A stretch of DNA of 64,000 nucleotides from Polycyclovorans sp964425915 (lineage in GTDB: Bacteria; Pseudomonadota; Gammaproteobacteria; Nevskiales; Nevskiaceae), in NCBI GenBank assembly GCA_964425915.1, contig CAYROO010000001.1, forward strand, positions 124,001 to 188,000, written 5' to 3'. The first letter of the stretch is position 1, and each line of letters begins with the position of its first letter. The notes beneath the pieces are model-generated. The model saw nothing but the letters and a program-made list of their open reading frames with translations. It searched no databases and was not told the DNA's origin. The position numbers and the translations under genes were made by a program. Positions 17,345-26,163 of the stretch are shown piece by piece.

Positions 17345-17952
17345 GGCGTGGTCACCACATCCACGCCATCGGGCACCTGGAAACGAAAGCGGGCTGGCGG
17401 CAGATCGGGGTTGAGTCGGACATCCTGCAGCCGGATCTCGGTGACACCCCCGAGGGCATCGGCGAAGTCCATACGCACCGGCGCCTTGCCGCGCATCCAC
17501 AGGTCAATGCGGGAAAACTCGCCTTCGCTGCTGCGGGGTGTCAGGCGCCACCCTTCCAGGTCGCCTTCCGGCGGCAGCGGCTGTACCGTGAACCCCGTGG
17601 TCAGGGTCGCACCGTCGGCCAGCAGCGCGGCGGGGGTCCCGGTCAAGGCTTCCGCGGCCGGCCGTCGGGTGGCCTGGGCCAGATCGGGCTCGTAGGTCCA
17701 CAGGGTGTCCCCGTCGGACACCAGGGTCTGGGCATAGGGCTCGGTGTAATCCCAGCGGAACTGGCCCGGACGCTGCAGCGCCAGGCGCCCGGCGCTTTCC
17801 GCCAGCAGCACGCCGTCGACATCGCGTTGCACCTGGGTGAAGTCCGCCGCCAGGCCACGCAGGGCCTGCCAGCGCGCCTCAAGCGCGGTGTCGGCCTGTG
17901 CCAGCGGCCCCCACAGCGCGCACAGCAGCAGCAGGGTGAAACGCATCAACAT
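17341..17952 (-). CDS. lolA: Outer-membrane lipoprotein carrier protein LolA
   Basis: A 203-residue periplasmic chaperone that receives lipoproteins from LolCDE and passes them to LolB. A signal peptide (RFTLLLLCALWGPLAQA) is cleaved before DTALEARW. LolA landmarks are FTQVQRD near residue 38, GRLALQRPGQFRWDYTEPY, DGDTLWTYEPDLAQAT, and a late GVTEIRLQDVRLNPDLP. ATG 17952 has GGAG 7 bases upstream. It overlaps rarA by four bases and follows ftsK by 70 bases, the same order as in Pseudomonas. Confidence 0.95.
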   Translation of the reverse strand: MLMRFTLLLLCALWGPLAQADTALEARWQALRGLAADFTQVQRDVDGVLLAESAGRLALQRPGQFRWDYTEPYAQTLVSDGDTLWTYEPDLAQATRRPAAEALTGTPAALLADGATLTTGFTVQPLPPEGDLEGWRLTPRSSEGEFSRIDLWMRGKAPVRMDFADALGGVTEIRLQDVRLNPDLPPARFRFQVPDGVDVVTTP

Positions 17953-18022
17953 GCGAGGACTCCAATCAGACGGGAAGCCACAGACTGATCACCGCGCGCT
18001 GAATCGATGCTGAGCAAGGGGC

Positions 18023-20416
18023 TCACTCACGTCCGCCCGGGATCAGAATCTCGCGGTTGCCGCCCGGCCCGCTGGGGCCGACCAGACCGGCCGCTTCCAT
18101 CTGCTCGACGATGCGGGCGGCGCGGTTGTACCCGATCTTCAGCCGTCGCTGCACCCAAGACACGCTGGCCTTGCGGGTTTCCACCACCACCGCCACCGCA
18201 GCGTCGTACATGGGGTCGGCCTCGGCATCATCACCGCCGCCATCGACCGGGCCGGCGGGCTCTTCGGCGCAGATGTCCTCGATGTACTGCGGCTCGGCCA
18301 CCTGCTTGAGATAGGCCACCACCTTGTGAACCTCGTGGTCGTCGACGAAGGCGCCGTGGACGCGATCCAGCCGCGACGCGCCGATCGGACGGAACAGGCC
18401 GTCACCGTTACCCAGCAGGGTGTCGGCGCCCAGCTCGTCGAGGATGGTGCGCGAATCGACCCGCGAGGCCACCTGGAAGGCCAGACGTGAGGGAATGTTG
18501 GCCTTGATAAGACCGGTGATCACATCGACGCTGGGACGCTGCGTCGCCACCACCAGATGGACGCCGGCGGCGCGCGCTTTCTGCGCCAGACGTGCGATCA
18601 GCTCTTCCACCTTCTTGCCCACCACCATCATCATGTCGGCCAGCTCGTCGATGACGACGACGATGTGCGGCATGGCCTCCAGCGGGGCGCCGGGCTGCGC
18701 CTCCCCCTCCTCGAACAGATCGCCCGGCGGCGGTTTGCGGGTGGGGTCCTCCAGCGGCGTACCCGCCTCGGCGGCGTCGGCGATCTTGCGGTTGAGCCCG
18801 GCCAGGTTGCGCACCCCCAGGGCCGACATCAGTCGGTAGCGCCGTTCCATCTCGGCCACGCACCAGCGCAGCGCGTTGGCGGCGTCCTTCATGTCAGTGA
18901 CCACCGGGGTGAGCAGGTGCGGGATGCCGTCATAAACGGACAGCTCCAACATCTTCGGGTCGATAAAGATGAAGCGAAGCTGCTCGTGGGTGGCGCGATA
19001 GAGCAGCGACAGGATCATGGTGTTGATCGCCACCGACTTCCCCGAGCCGGTGGTACCCGCCACCAGCAGGTGCGGCATCTTGCCGAGGTCGAACACGGTG
19101 GGCTGCCCCGCGATGTCCTTGCCCATGGCGATGGTCAGGGTTGAATGCGCGTTGCGATAGGCGGCGGAGTCGAGGATCTCGCGCAGGAACACCATCTCCC
19201 GCTTCTGGTTGGGGATCTCCAGGCCGATCACCGGCTTGCCCTCCACCACTTCCAGCACCCGCACACTGGCCACCGACAGCGACCGCGCCAGGTCGCGCGA
19301 GAGGTTGGTGATCTGCGACCCCTTCACGCCCGGTGCCGGCTGCAGCTCGAAGCGGGTAATGACCGGGCCCGGCGTGGCGTCCACCACCTCGGCCTTGATG
19401 CCGAAGCTGGCCAGATGACGCTCGACGTCGCGTGCCAGCGCTTCCAGTTCTTCGGGGGTATAGCGCTGCCCGGTGAAGCGGGGGGCATCCAGCAGGGTCA
19501 GCGGCGGCAAGGGATCGCCATCGAACACCGGCGGCGGCTCCGCTTCCGCCTTGCGCGGACGGGTCTTGCGCAACTGCGGCACCGCTGGCGCAGGCGCCGC
19601 CGCTTCCACCCAGTCGATCTGCTCTTCTGCCGTCGGCTCGGCAAAGCGTGGCTCTTTGCGCGCCTTGCGCGCAGTGGTGCGCGCCAAGCGCGGCGAGGCG
19701 GCGGTGGCCTCAGTGTCCGAGGTCGCCGAGGCGGAAGCGTCCGCCTCGGACTCGGACTCGGGGCCAGCTGCGCGCGCGCGCGGCCAGGGCGGATTCAGCA
19801 CCCAGGTTCCGATCCGCTCCAACAACAGCAGCCAGGAGAAGGTCATCGCCAGCGGCGCGGCGACCACCGCCATGGTCAACAGCAAGAGGGTGGCCCCGAC
19901 CGCGCCCAGGCCTTCACTGAGCAGGTTGGCCAGCGCCTGACCGGTGATGCCACCACTGCCCTGTGGGGCCCAGTTGGCCGGCAGCCCCAGATGCAAGGCG
20001 AACAAACCGGACAGTCCGGCGGCGGCGATCAGCGCACTGACGACGCGCACCGGCACCGGCAGCACGGTGGTGGCCGCCGGCGGGTCGCCGCGCAGAATGC
20101 GCAAGCCTAACCACAGCGCGGCCCAGGGCAGGAGATAGGCCGTCACCCCCAGCAGCGACAGCAGCACATCGGCGAGCCAGGCGCCCAGGGGGCCGGCCAG
20201 GTTGACCACTGGACGTCCGGTCCCTGACGACGACCAGCCGGGGTCGTCGGGGCTGAAGCTGAACAGCGTGATCAGCAGAAACACCGCCAGCGCGGCGCAG
20301 GCCAGCATCGCGGCCTCGCGCGGCAAGCGCTCCAGCCATCCATTGCCGGGGCGGGTATCGACCGCCTGCCCCCGCCGCCAGAAGGTTTTGTGCAACCAGG
20401 CTTGCAACGCCGTCAC
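18023..20416 (-). CDS. ftsK: DNA translocase FtsK
   Basis: A 797-residue septal DNA pump that coordinates chromosome dimer resolution with division. Four N-terminal transmembrane helices lie within residues 35-200. A short acidic/basic linker (about 210-300) follows, then the alpha/beta motor domain with Walker A GTTGSGKSVAIN near 455 and the Walker B region VVVIDELADMMM. The C-terminal winged-helix gamma domain, which reads KOPS/FtsK-orienting sequences, has SVSWVQRRLKIGYNRAARIVEQME. The linker is short, as in SpoIIIE-sized FtsKs. The start is a GTG at 20416 without a strong ribosome-binding site, so it is tentative. Confidence 0.96.
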   Translation of the reverse strand: MTALQAWLHKTFWRRGQAVDTRPGNGWLERLPREAAMLACAALAVFLLITLFSFSPDDPGWSSSGTGRPVVNLAGPLGAWLADVLLSLLGVTAYLLPWAALWLGLRILRGDPPAATTVLPVPVRVVSALIAAAGLSGLFALHLGLPANWAPQGSGGITGQALANLLSEGLGAVGATLLLLTMAVVAAPLAMTFSWLLLLERIGTWVLNPPWPRARAAGPESESEADASASATSDTEATAASPRLARTTARKARKEPRFAEPTAEEQIDWVEAAAPAPAVPQLRKTRPRKAEAEPPPVFDGDPLPPLTLLDAPRFTGQRYTPEELEALARDVERHLASFGIKAEVVDATPGPVITRFELQPAPGVKGSQITNLSRDLARSLSVASVRVLEVVEGKPVIGLEIPNQKREMVFLREILDSAAYRNAHSTLTIAMGKDIAGQPTVFDLGKMPHLLVAGTTGSGKSVAINTMILSLLYRATHEQLRFIFIDPKMLELSVYDGIPHLLTPVVTDMKDAANALRWCVAEMERRYRLMSALGVRNLAGLNRKIADAAEAGTPLEDPTRKPPPGDLFEEGEAQPGAPLEAMPHIVVVIDELADMMMVVGKKVEELIARLAQKARAAGVHLVVATQRPSVDVITGLIKANIPSRLAFQVASRVDSRTILDELGADTLLGNGDGLFRPIGASRLDRVHGAFVDDHEVHKVVAYLKQVAEPQYIEDICAEEPAGPVDGGGDDAEADPMYDAAVAVVVETRKASVSWVQRRLKIGYNRAARIVEQMEAAGLVGPSGPGGNREILIPGGRE

Positions 20417-20500
20417 GCCCGAGCATTCCCGTCCATAGTGAGGGTGTGAGTGTATCAGCCAGAGGGTGGTCGACCGGGGGACGAGTGGCTGCCGGGTCGC

Positions 20501-20528
20501 TTGAAAAGCCGGTGGAAACCTTCATATT
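20501..20528 (+). promoter_or_regulatory. Sigma70-like promoter of the 110-residue protein gene
   Basis: TTGAAA (20501-20506) and CATATT (20523-20528) are separated by 16 bases, about 40 bases before the ATG at 20568. The -35 element is one base off consensus. It lies in the ftsK divergent intergenic region (20417-20567). Confidence 0.5.
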
Positions 20529-20567
20529 GAACGCATGTCGATTAGACACGCGGTTCGGAGGATCGTC

Positions 20568-20900
20568 ATGAGCATCGAGGTAAGACACTTTCTGATCACG
20601 CCGGATGGCGGCATCCGTGAATTCACGCGGGAACAGGCCGCCCGGGTTGCAGCCGGCTCCAGCCGCCTGCCGGAACTGGCCGACCGCCGGGTGCGCTACC
20701 TGCAGCTCACGGTCGACGATACCGAAGCCGGCGAGATCCGCGTCCAGACGGCCGGTGCCAGCGTCAGCTTCGATGCCGACGGCCGGGTCAACGACGCTGG
20801 GCCGCCCGCCGATGAGGAAATGATCAGCCGCTTTGAGCACGATGCGGTCGTGCAATGGGCGCTGCGCGACGTGCCGGCCGTCGCGCCGACGTTTCACTGA
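20568..20900 (+). CDS. Conserved-looking hypothetical protein, 110 residues
   Basis: I do not recognise this family. The 110-residue product is soluble, with no signal peptide, membrane helix or cysteine. It begins MSIEVRHFLITPDGGIREFT and contains a beta-rich centre (RVRYLQLTVDD, then EIRVQTAGASVSFDADG) and an acidic, helical end. It looks like a compact alpha/beta domain. ATG 20568 is supported by a strong GGAGGA 6 bases upstream, and codon use resembles its neighbours, so it is very probably real. It lies 12 bases before the acyltransferase gene in the place that trxB holds in Pseudomonas, but shows no thioredoxin-reductase features. Confidence 0.8.
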   Translation: MSIEVRHFLITPDGGIREFTREQAARVAAGSSRLPELADRRVRYLQLTVDDTEAGEIRVQTAGASVSFDADGRVNDAGPPADEEMISRFEHDAVVQWALRDVPAVAPTFH

Positions 20901-20912
20901 GCCCGTCGCGGA

Positions 20913-22049
20913 GTGCTGCCCGGCCGTTTCCGGCAGATTGCGGCGCTGTCCGAAGTCCGGGCGACGGACTGGGATGCGCTGTTCGGTGACGCTTATCCCT
21001 TCACCCGCCACGCGTTCCTGGACGCCCTGGAACGCAGTGGCAGTGTCGGCCCGGAGACCGGCTGGACGCCCTGCCATCTGCTGCTGGAGTCGCTGGACGG
21101 TCGCTTGCTGGCGGCCTGTCCGCTTTACCTGAAGTCGCACTCCTACGGGGAGTTCGTGTTCGACTTCGCCTGGGCACGCGCGCTGGAGTCGACCGGGCGG
21201 CCGTACTACCCACGTCTGGTCTGCGCCATTCCCTTCACCCCCAGCACCGGTCCACGCTGGGCTGCGGTCGATGCGGAAGCCGAGGCCGCGCTGCTGGCAC
21301 AGCTGTCGAGCCTCGCCGCAGCGCAGGGCGCATCTTCGCTGCACCTGTTGTTCCTGGAATCGTCGGCTGCCGAGGCTGCCGCGGGCCGCGGCGCCTTGCT
21401 GCGGGAGGACCTGCAGTATCACTGGCACAACCGCGACTATCGGCATTTCGACGACTTTCTCGGCGCGCTGTCGGCCGACAAGCGCAAGAAGCTCAAGCGG
21501 GAGCGCCGGCGGCTGGTCGAGGCCGGTATCCGCTATCAGCGCAGCCCGGCGGCGCAGCTCGACGAGACCGAGTGGGACGCGCTCTATGCGCTGTATGCCA
21601 GCACCTATGCGATGCGAGGACAGGCGCCCTACCTCAGCCGTGCCTTCTTCAGCCTCTACGGCCGACACCCCGACAGCCGTCTGTGGGTGCTGCGGGGGCA
21701 ACTCGACGGCCGCACGGTGATGATGGCCTTGTTCTTGCTGTCCGGAGACTGTCTCTATGGCCGGCACTGGGGCAGCCTGATCGAGCTCAATGGCGCGCAT
21801 TTTGAAACCTGCTACTACCAGGGGATCGATTGGTGTATCGAGGCCGGCCTGCGTCGTTTCGACGCCGGCACCCAGGGGGAACACAAGTGCGCACGTGGTT
21901 TCGAGCCGGTGATCACGCGCTCCGCCCACTGGCTAAGCGCCCCGGATCTGCACCAGGCTGTGGCGCGCTTCCTTGAGCGGGAACGCGCCGCGGTGCAGGC
22001 ACAGGCGGAGGCCTTGCGGCAACAGGGTCCCTACCGGCAGGCTGCCTGA
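20913..22049 (+). CDS. GNAT/FemAB-type acyltransferase (COG3146-like)
   Basis: A 378-residue cytoplasmic protein of the group often annotated as peptidogalycan biosynthesis protein or GNAT N-acyltransferase. Visible features are the N-terminal FTRHAFLDALERSGSVG, the TGWTPCHLLLE strand, CPLYLKSHSYGEFVFDFAWA, the central basic helix SADKRKKLKRERRRL, and GRHWGSLIELNGAHFETCYYQG leading to RRFDAGTQGEHKCARGFEP. These match the family. The donor and acceptor are not established. The start is a GTG at 20913 with GCGGAG just upstream. It stops one base before the aat start, so it belongs to the aat-bpt operon. Confidence 0.85.
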   Translation: MLPGRFRQIAALSEVRATDWDALFGDAYPFTRHAFLDALERSGSVGPETGWTPCHLLLESLDGRLLAACPLYLKSHSYGEFVFDFAWARALESTGRPYYPRLVCAIPFTPSTGPRWAAVDAEAEAALLAQLSSLAAAQGASSLHLLFLESSAAEAAAGRGALLREDLQYHWHNRDYRHFDDFLGALSADKRKKLKRERRRLVEAGIRYQRSPAAQLDETEWDALYALYASTYAMRGQAPYLSRAFFSLYGRHPDSRLWVLRGQLDGRTVMMALFLLSGDCLYGRHWGSLIELNGAHFETCYYQGIDWCIEAGLRRFDAGTQGEHKCARGFEPVITRSAHWLSAPDLHQAVARFLERERAAVQAQAEALRQQGPYRQAA

Positions 22050-22050
22050 C

Positions 22051-22773
22051 ATGGACAATCCGATCCGCTTGCATTGGCTGGACCCGCGCGACCCGCAGCA
22101 GCCGTTTCCGCCTGCCCACCTGGCGATGCGCGAGCCCAACGGGCTGCTCGCCATTGGCGGCGATCTGTCCACCCCGCGGCTGCTCAATGCGTATGCCCAG
22201 GGCATCTTCCCCTGGTACAACCCCGACGAGCCGATTCTCTGGTGGTGCCCCGATCCTCGCGCCGTCATCGAGCTCGACGGCCTGCACGTGAGCCGCTCGC
22301 TGGCGCGGCGCATCCGTCGCCGCGATGTCGAGGTGCGCTTCGACCGAGACTTCGATGCCGTGCTCGCCGGTTGTGCTGGCCCCCGTGCGGGCGCGCGCGG
22401 CACCTGGCTGGGTGATGACATGCGCCAGGCCTACCGGCGGCTGTATCAGTTGGGCTATGCCCACTGCATCGAGATCTGGCAGGACCAGCGCCTGATCGGT
22501 GGCCTCTACGGCGTTGCCATCGGGCGCATGTTCTACGGTGAATCGATGTTCTCCGCCGCGCCCGACGGCTCCAAACTGGCGCTCTATTGGCTGTGCCGTC
22601 ATCTGAAAGCCTGGGGCTTCGAGATGCTGGACTGCCAGGTGTATTCGCCCCATCTTGGCCGCATGGGCGCGGTGGCGCTATCGCGCGACGCCTTTCTCGA
22701 ACGGGCCCGGCCCGCAGCCCGTGAAGCCGACGGCGGCGGCCGCTGGCGATTTGATCCCGCGGTGGCCGCATGA
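22051..22773 (+). CDS. aat: Leucyl/phenylalanyl-tRNA--protein transferase
   Basis: The 240-residue enzyme attaches Leu or Phe from aminoacyl-tRNA to N-terminal Lys or Arg, creating an N-degron for ClpS/ClpAP. Family features are LLAIGGDLSTPRLLNAYAQGIFPWY near residue 35, WWCPDPRAV near 66, GTWLGDDMRQAYRRLYQLGYAH, and GRMFYGESMFS followed by the LDCQ motif near 195. ATG 22051 is one base after the previous stop. The stop overlaps the bpt start as ATGA. Confidence 0.97.
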   Translation: MDNPIRLHWLDPRDPQQPFPPAHLAMREPNGLLAIGGDLSTPRLLNAYAQGIFPWYNPDEPILWWCPDPRAVIELDGLHVSRSLARRIRRRDVEVRFDRDFDAVLAGCAGPRAGARGTWLGDDMRQAYRRLYQLGYAHCIEIWQDQRLIGGLYGVAIGRMFYGESMFSAAPDGSKLALYWLCRHLKAWGFEMLDCQVYSPHLGRMGAVALSRDAFLERARPAAREADGGGRWRFDPAVAA

Positions 22774-23498
22774 ATGACCGCGTCCATCTGTTTCTCAGCC
22801 CCGAGCACCCCTGCGGCTATCTGCAGGGGCGCGTCGCACGCAACGCCTACATTGACCCCGCCCTGCCACTGACCAGCACCCGCTACGGCTGGCTACTGGA
22901 GCAAGGTTTCCGTCGCAGCGGCGTCCACGTCTACCGGCCCCACTGCATGGGATGTACCCGCTGCATCCCGGCACGGATTCCGGTCGCGGACTTCCAGCCC
23001 AGCCGCAGCCAGCGGCGGTGTCAGGCGCGCAATGACGATCTGCAGCTGCGCGTCACCAACCGGCTCAACGACGAACACTTCGCCTTGTACCGGCACTACC
23101 TGCGGTCCCGTCATGCCGATGGCGGGATGGAGCCAGACAACCGCGACGCCTTTGAGCAGTTCCTGCAGTGCAACTGGGGCGAAGTGCAGTTCTGGGAGTT
23201 CCGGACCCATACGCGATTGCTGGCGGTCGCCGTGGTCGACCGTCTGCCGCTGGCCCTGTCCGCGGTGTACACCTTTTTTGACCCCGATGAGTCCCGCCGA
23301 AGCCTGGGCACGCAGGCCGTGCTGCAGCAGATCGAAGTCGCCCGGCAGGCCGAACTACCGCATGTCTACCTGGGCTACTGGGTCCCTGGTAGCCGCAAGA
23401 TGGAGTACAAGCGCGACTACCAGCCGCTGGAGGTGTTCAGTGGCGGCCAATGGCGTCGATTCGAGCCGGAAAAGGGGTCGCAGCACCTCCTGCGTTGA
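22770..23498 (+). CDS. bpt: Aspartate/glutamate leucyltransferase
   Basis: A 242-residue member of the ATE1-like arginyltransferase family. Bacterial Bpt transfers leucine from Leu-tRNA to N-terminal Asp or Glu, making N-degrons. Conserved parts are an N-terminal CGYL and a central CMGCTRCIPARIPV, whose cysteine cluster is typical, then PSRSQRR and the C-terminal half YTFFDPDESRRSLGTQAVLQQI and YLGYWVPGSRKMEYKRDYQP. It overlaps aat by four bases. With aat here and clpS/clpA just beyond infA, the complete N-degron route lies within 4.5 kb. Confidence 0.95.
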   Translation: MNDRVHLFLSPEHPCGYLQGRVARNAYIDPALPLTSTRYGWLLEQGFRRSGVHVYRPHCMGCTRCIPARIPVADFQPSRSQRRCQARNDDLQLRVTNRLNDEHFALYRHYLRSRHADGGMEPDNRDAFEQFLQCNWGEVQFWEFRTHTRLLAVAVVDRLPLALSAVYTFFDPDESRRSLGTQAVLQQIEVARQAELPHVYLGYWVPGSRKMEYKRDYQPLEVFSGGQWRRFEPEKGSQHLLR

Positions 23499-23523
23499 TC
23501 CGGATCCCCCATGCGCGGATAAT
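23495..23523 (+). promoter_or_regulatory. Sigma70 promoter of infA
   Basis: TTGATC (23495-23500) and GATAAT (23518-23523) are separated by exactly 17 bases and lie across the bpt stop. They would give an infA leader of about 60 bases, which contains a small GCTCA/TGAGC hairpin with a T-rich loop (23528-23542). Confidence 0.65.
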
Positions 23524-23591
23524 GCGCGCTCATTTTTTGAGCCGATCGGCAGTCGCGTCCCTGCGCCTGCCGCGATTCACTGCAGGAACGA

Positions 23592-23810
23592 ATGTCGAAA
23601 GAAGACCATATTGAGATGGCGGGTGTGGTGATGGACACCCTGCCCAACACCACCTTCCGGGTGAAGCTGGAGAACGGTCACATCGTGATCGCCCACATCT
23701 CCGGCAAGATGCGCAAGCATTACATCCGCATCCTCACCGGTGACAAGGTCACCGTACAGCTGACGCCGTACGACCTCACGAAGGGCCGTATCACGTTCCG
23801 GGATAAGTGA
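23592..23810 (+). CDS. infA: Translation initiation factor IF-1
   Basis: A 72-residue OB-fold protein that binds the ribosomal A site during initiation. The whole sequence fits the family: MSKEDHIEMAGVV, LPNTTFRVKLENGH, HISGKMRKHYIRILTGD and the end TKGRITFRDK. It has its own predicted promoter across the bpt stop, so it need not depend on aat-bpt transcription. It is convergent with clpA, with a repeat-rich spacer between. Confidence 0.98.
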   Translation: MSKEDHIEMAGVVMDTLPNTTFRVKLENGHIVIAHISGKMRKHYIRILTGDKVTVQLTPYDLTKGRITFRDK

Positions 23811-23814
23811 GCGG

Positions 23815-23866
23815 TAAGGCGTGAGGCCTGAGGGGCTCCCCCCTCACAAGGCCTCACCCCTCACGG
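23815..23866. repeat. GTGAGGC-type heptad inverted repeat between infA and clpA
   Basis: GTGAGGCC and TGAGGGG (23821-23835) pair with CCCCTCA and GGCCTCAC (23840-23857) across a 4-base loop and a 3-base bulge. A further CCCTCAC copy follows. The unit looks like a degenerate heptamer of the kind also seen at 33.4 and 50.4 kb. It has no T-tract, so it could serve as a weak two-way transcript end between convergent genes or simply be a repeat element. Confidence 0.6.
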
Positions 23867-23883
23867 TGTGTCACCGAAGGTGC

Positions 23884-26163
23884 TCACACCAGTTCAGGCG
23901 ACTGGCTGCGTTCGCGCGCCTCGATGTCGAACCGCAGCTGGTCGTCGTCCACGCCAACCCCAACCCGCCCGCCGTGGGCGAGCTTGCCGAACAGCAGCTC
24001 TTCGGCCAGCGGCCGCTTGATCTGCTCCTGAATGACACGCGCCATCGGGCGTGCGCCCATGCGAGCGTCGTAGCCCCGCTCGGCCAGCCAGGCACGCGCC
24101 TCTTCGTCGACATCCAGCTGCACGTTCTTGGCCGCCAGCTGGGCCTCCAGCTGCATCAGGAACTTGTCGACCACGCGCAGCACTTCACGAGCACCCAGCG
24201 GCGCGAAGGCGACGATGGCGTCCAGGCGATTGCGGAACTCGGGCGTGAACTGTTTGCGAATCACTTCCAACGCATCCGGGGCGTTGTCCTGCTCGATCAG
24301 CCCCATGGACCGCCGCGCAGCTTCTTCGGCACCGGCATTGGTGGTCATCACCAGAATGATGTTGCGGAAATCCGCCTTGCGGCCGTTGTTGTCCGTCAGG
24401 GTGCCGTGGTCCATCACCTGCAGCAGCAGGTTGAACACATCCGGGTGTGCTTTCTCGATCTCGTCGAGCAACACCACCGCATGCGGCTGCTTGATCACCG
24501 CGTCGGTGAGCAAGCCGCCCTGGTCGAAGCCGACGTAGCCCGGCGGCGCCCCGATCAGGCGGCTCACCGTGTGGCGCTCCATGTACTCGCTCATGTCGAA
24601 GCGGATCAGCTCGATGCCCAGGCATTGCGCCAACTGCCGGGTGATCTCGGTTTTGCCGACGCCGGTGGGGCCCGCCAGCAGAAAATTGCCGATCGGCTTG
24701 TCGGGGCTGCCGAGACCCGAGCGCGACAGCTTGATGCTGGACGCCAGCTGCTCGACCGCGGTGTCCTGACCGAAGATCACCAGCTTGAGGTCCCGCTCCA
24801 GAGTGGCCAGCTTGTCGCGGTCGTTGGTGGAGACGCTCTTCGGTGGGATCCGCGCGATCTTGGCGACGGTTTCCTCGATGTCGCGCACCTGTACCGTCTT
24901 GCGCCGCCGGGATTCCGGCAGCAGGCGCAGGCGGGCAGCGGCCTCGTCGATGATATCGATGGCCTTGTCCGGAAGCTGGCGGTCGGTGATGTGACGCGCC
25001 GACAGCTCCACCGCAGAGCGCAGCGCGCTGCGGGTGTACTGCACCGCGTGATGCTCCTCGAACCGGGTCTTGAGCCCTTCGAGGATCTTCACCGTGTCCT
25101 CGATGCTGGGTTCGTTGACGTCGATCTTCTGGAAGCGTCGTGCCAGCGCGCGATCCTTTTCGAAGATGCCGCGGTATTCCTGGTAGGTGGTTGACCCGAT
25201 ACAGCGCAGCTCGCCGGAGGACAACAGCGGCTTGAGCAGGTTGGAGGCATCCATGACGCCACCCGAGGCGCTGCCAGCGCCGATGATCATGTGGATTTCG
25301 TCGATGAACACGATGGCACCGGGCTGCTCGCGCAACTCGTTCATCACCGCCTTGAAACGTTTCTCGAAATCACCGCGGTACTTAGTGCCGGCGATCAGGG
25401 CGCCGAGATCCAGGCTGTAGACGACGCTGCCCTCCAGCAGCTCGGGCACCCGACCTTCCACCACCAGCCAGGCCAGGCCTTCGGCGATGGCGGTCTTGCC
25501 GACACCGGCCTCACCCACCAGCAGCGGGTTGTTCTTGCGACGTCGACACAGGGTCTGCATGACGCGCTCGACTTCGAGGTCGCGCCCGATCAGGGGGTCG
25601 ATACGACCTTCGGCGGCGCGCAGGTTGAGATTGACCGCGTACTGCTCAAGCGCGGAACGGGCCTCGCCCTTGTCGTCACCGCCCTCGGGACGGTCCTCGG
25701 AAGCCTCCGGCGCTTTTTCCGGCGTGGCGCCGTTGCGGGCGATGCCGTGCGACACGAAGTTGACGATGTCGAGCCGGGTGATGCCCTGCTCGCCCAGCAG
25801 ATAAACCGCGTGGGTGTCCTTCTCGGCAAACATGGCCACCAGCACGTTGAGGGTACTGACCTGCTTCTTGCCGCTGGCCTGCACGTGATAGATGGCACGC
25901 TGCAACACCCGCTGGAATGACAGCGTCGGCTGTACCTCGTGACGCTCCAGCTCGCCCACACGCTGCAGGTTGGTGTTGATGTAGTCGCGCAGCTCACGTT
26001 CCAGCCGCTCAAGGTCACAGCCCGCGGCGGTGAGCGCCTCGGAGACGTTGGCATCGGACAGCAGGGCCAGTAGCAGGTGCTCCACCGTGAGCAGGTCGTG
26101 GCCTTCCATTCGGGCCGAAACAAAGGCGGCGTCCAGTGCCTTCTGCAGATCGTCAGACAACAT
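23884..26163 (-). CDS. clpA: ATP-dependent Clp protease ATP-binding subunit ClpA
   Basis: A 759-residue class I Hsp100 unfoldase that feeds substrates to ClpP. The N-terminal Clp-N repeat domain (about 1-145), which binds ClpS, is followed by a linker rich in Glu and Pro. AAA+ domain 1 has Walker A GEAGVGKT near 217 and Walker B VFIDEIH near 285. AAA+ domain 2 has GPTGVGKTEI near 498 and LLDEIEKAHPDVFNLLLQ near 565, and the end carries a ClpP-docking loop region. There is no long middle domain, which separates it from ClpB. It overlaps clpS by one base (TGATG), so adaptor and unfoldase are coupled. Confidence 0.97.
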   Translation of the reverse strand: MLSDDLQKALDAAFVSARMEGHDLLTVEHLLLALLSDANVSEALTAAGCDLERLERELRDYINTNLQRVGELERHEVQPTLSFQRVLQRAIYHVQASGKKQVSTLNVLVAMFAEKDTHAVYLLGEQGITRLDIVNFVSHGIARNGATPEKAPEASEDRPEGGDDKGEARSALEQYAVNLNLRAAEGRIDPLIGRDLEVERVMQTLCRRRKNNPLLVGEAGVGKTAIAEGLAWLVVEGRVPELLEGSVVYSLDLGALIAGTKYRGDFEKRFKAVMNELREQPGAIVFIDEIHMIIGAGSASGGVMDASNLLKPLLSSGELRCIGSTTYQEYRGIFEKDRALARRFQKIDVNEPSIEDTVKILEGLKTRFEEHHAVQYTRSALRSAVELSARHITDRQLPDKAIDIIDEAAARLRLLPESRRRKTVQVRDIEETVAKIARIPPKSVSTNDRDKLATLERDLKLVIFGQDTAVEQLASSIKLSRSGLGSPDKPIGNFLLAGPTGVGKTEITRQLAQCLGIELIRFDMSEYMERHTVSRLIGAPPGYVGFDQGGLLTDAVIKQPHAVVLLDEIEKAHPDVFNLLLQVMDHGTLTDNNGRKADFRNIILVMTTNAGAEEAARRSMGLIEQDNAPDALEVIRKQFTPEFRNRLDAIVAFAPLGAREVLRVVDKFLMQLEAQLAAKNVQLDVDEEARAWLAERGYDARMGARPMARVIQEQIKRPLAEELLFGKLAHGGRVGVGVDDDQLRFDIEARERSQSPELV

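Noticed and set aside
19914..21929. 671-residue minus-strand open frame between ftsK and the acyltransferase gene
   Set aside because: It crosses the 3' part of one frame of ftsK, the divergent promoter region and two plus-strand genes, has no motifs, and conflicts with well-supported genes.
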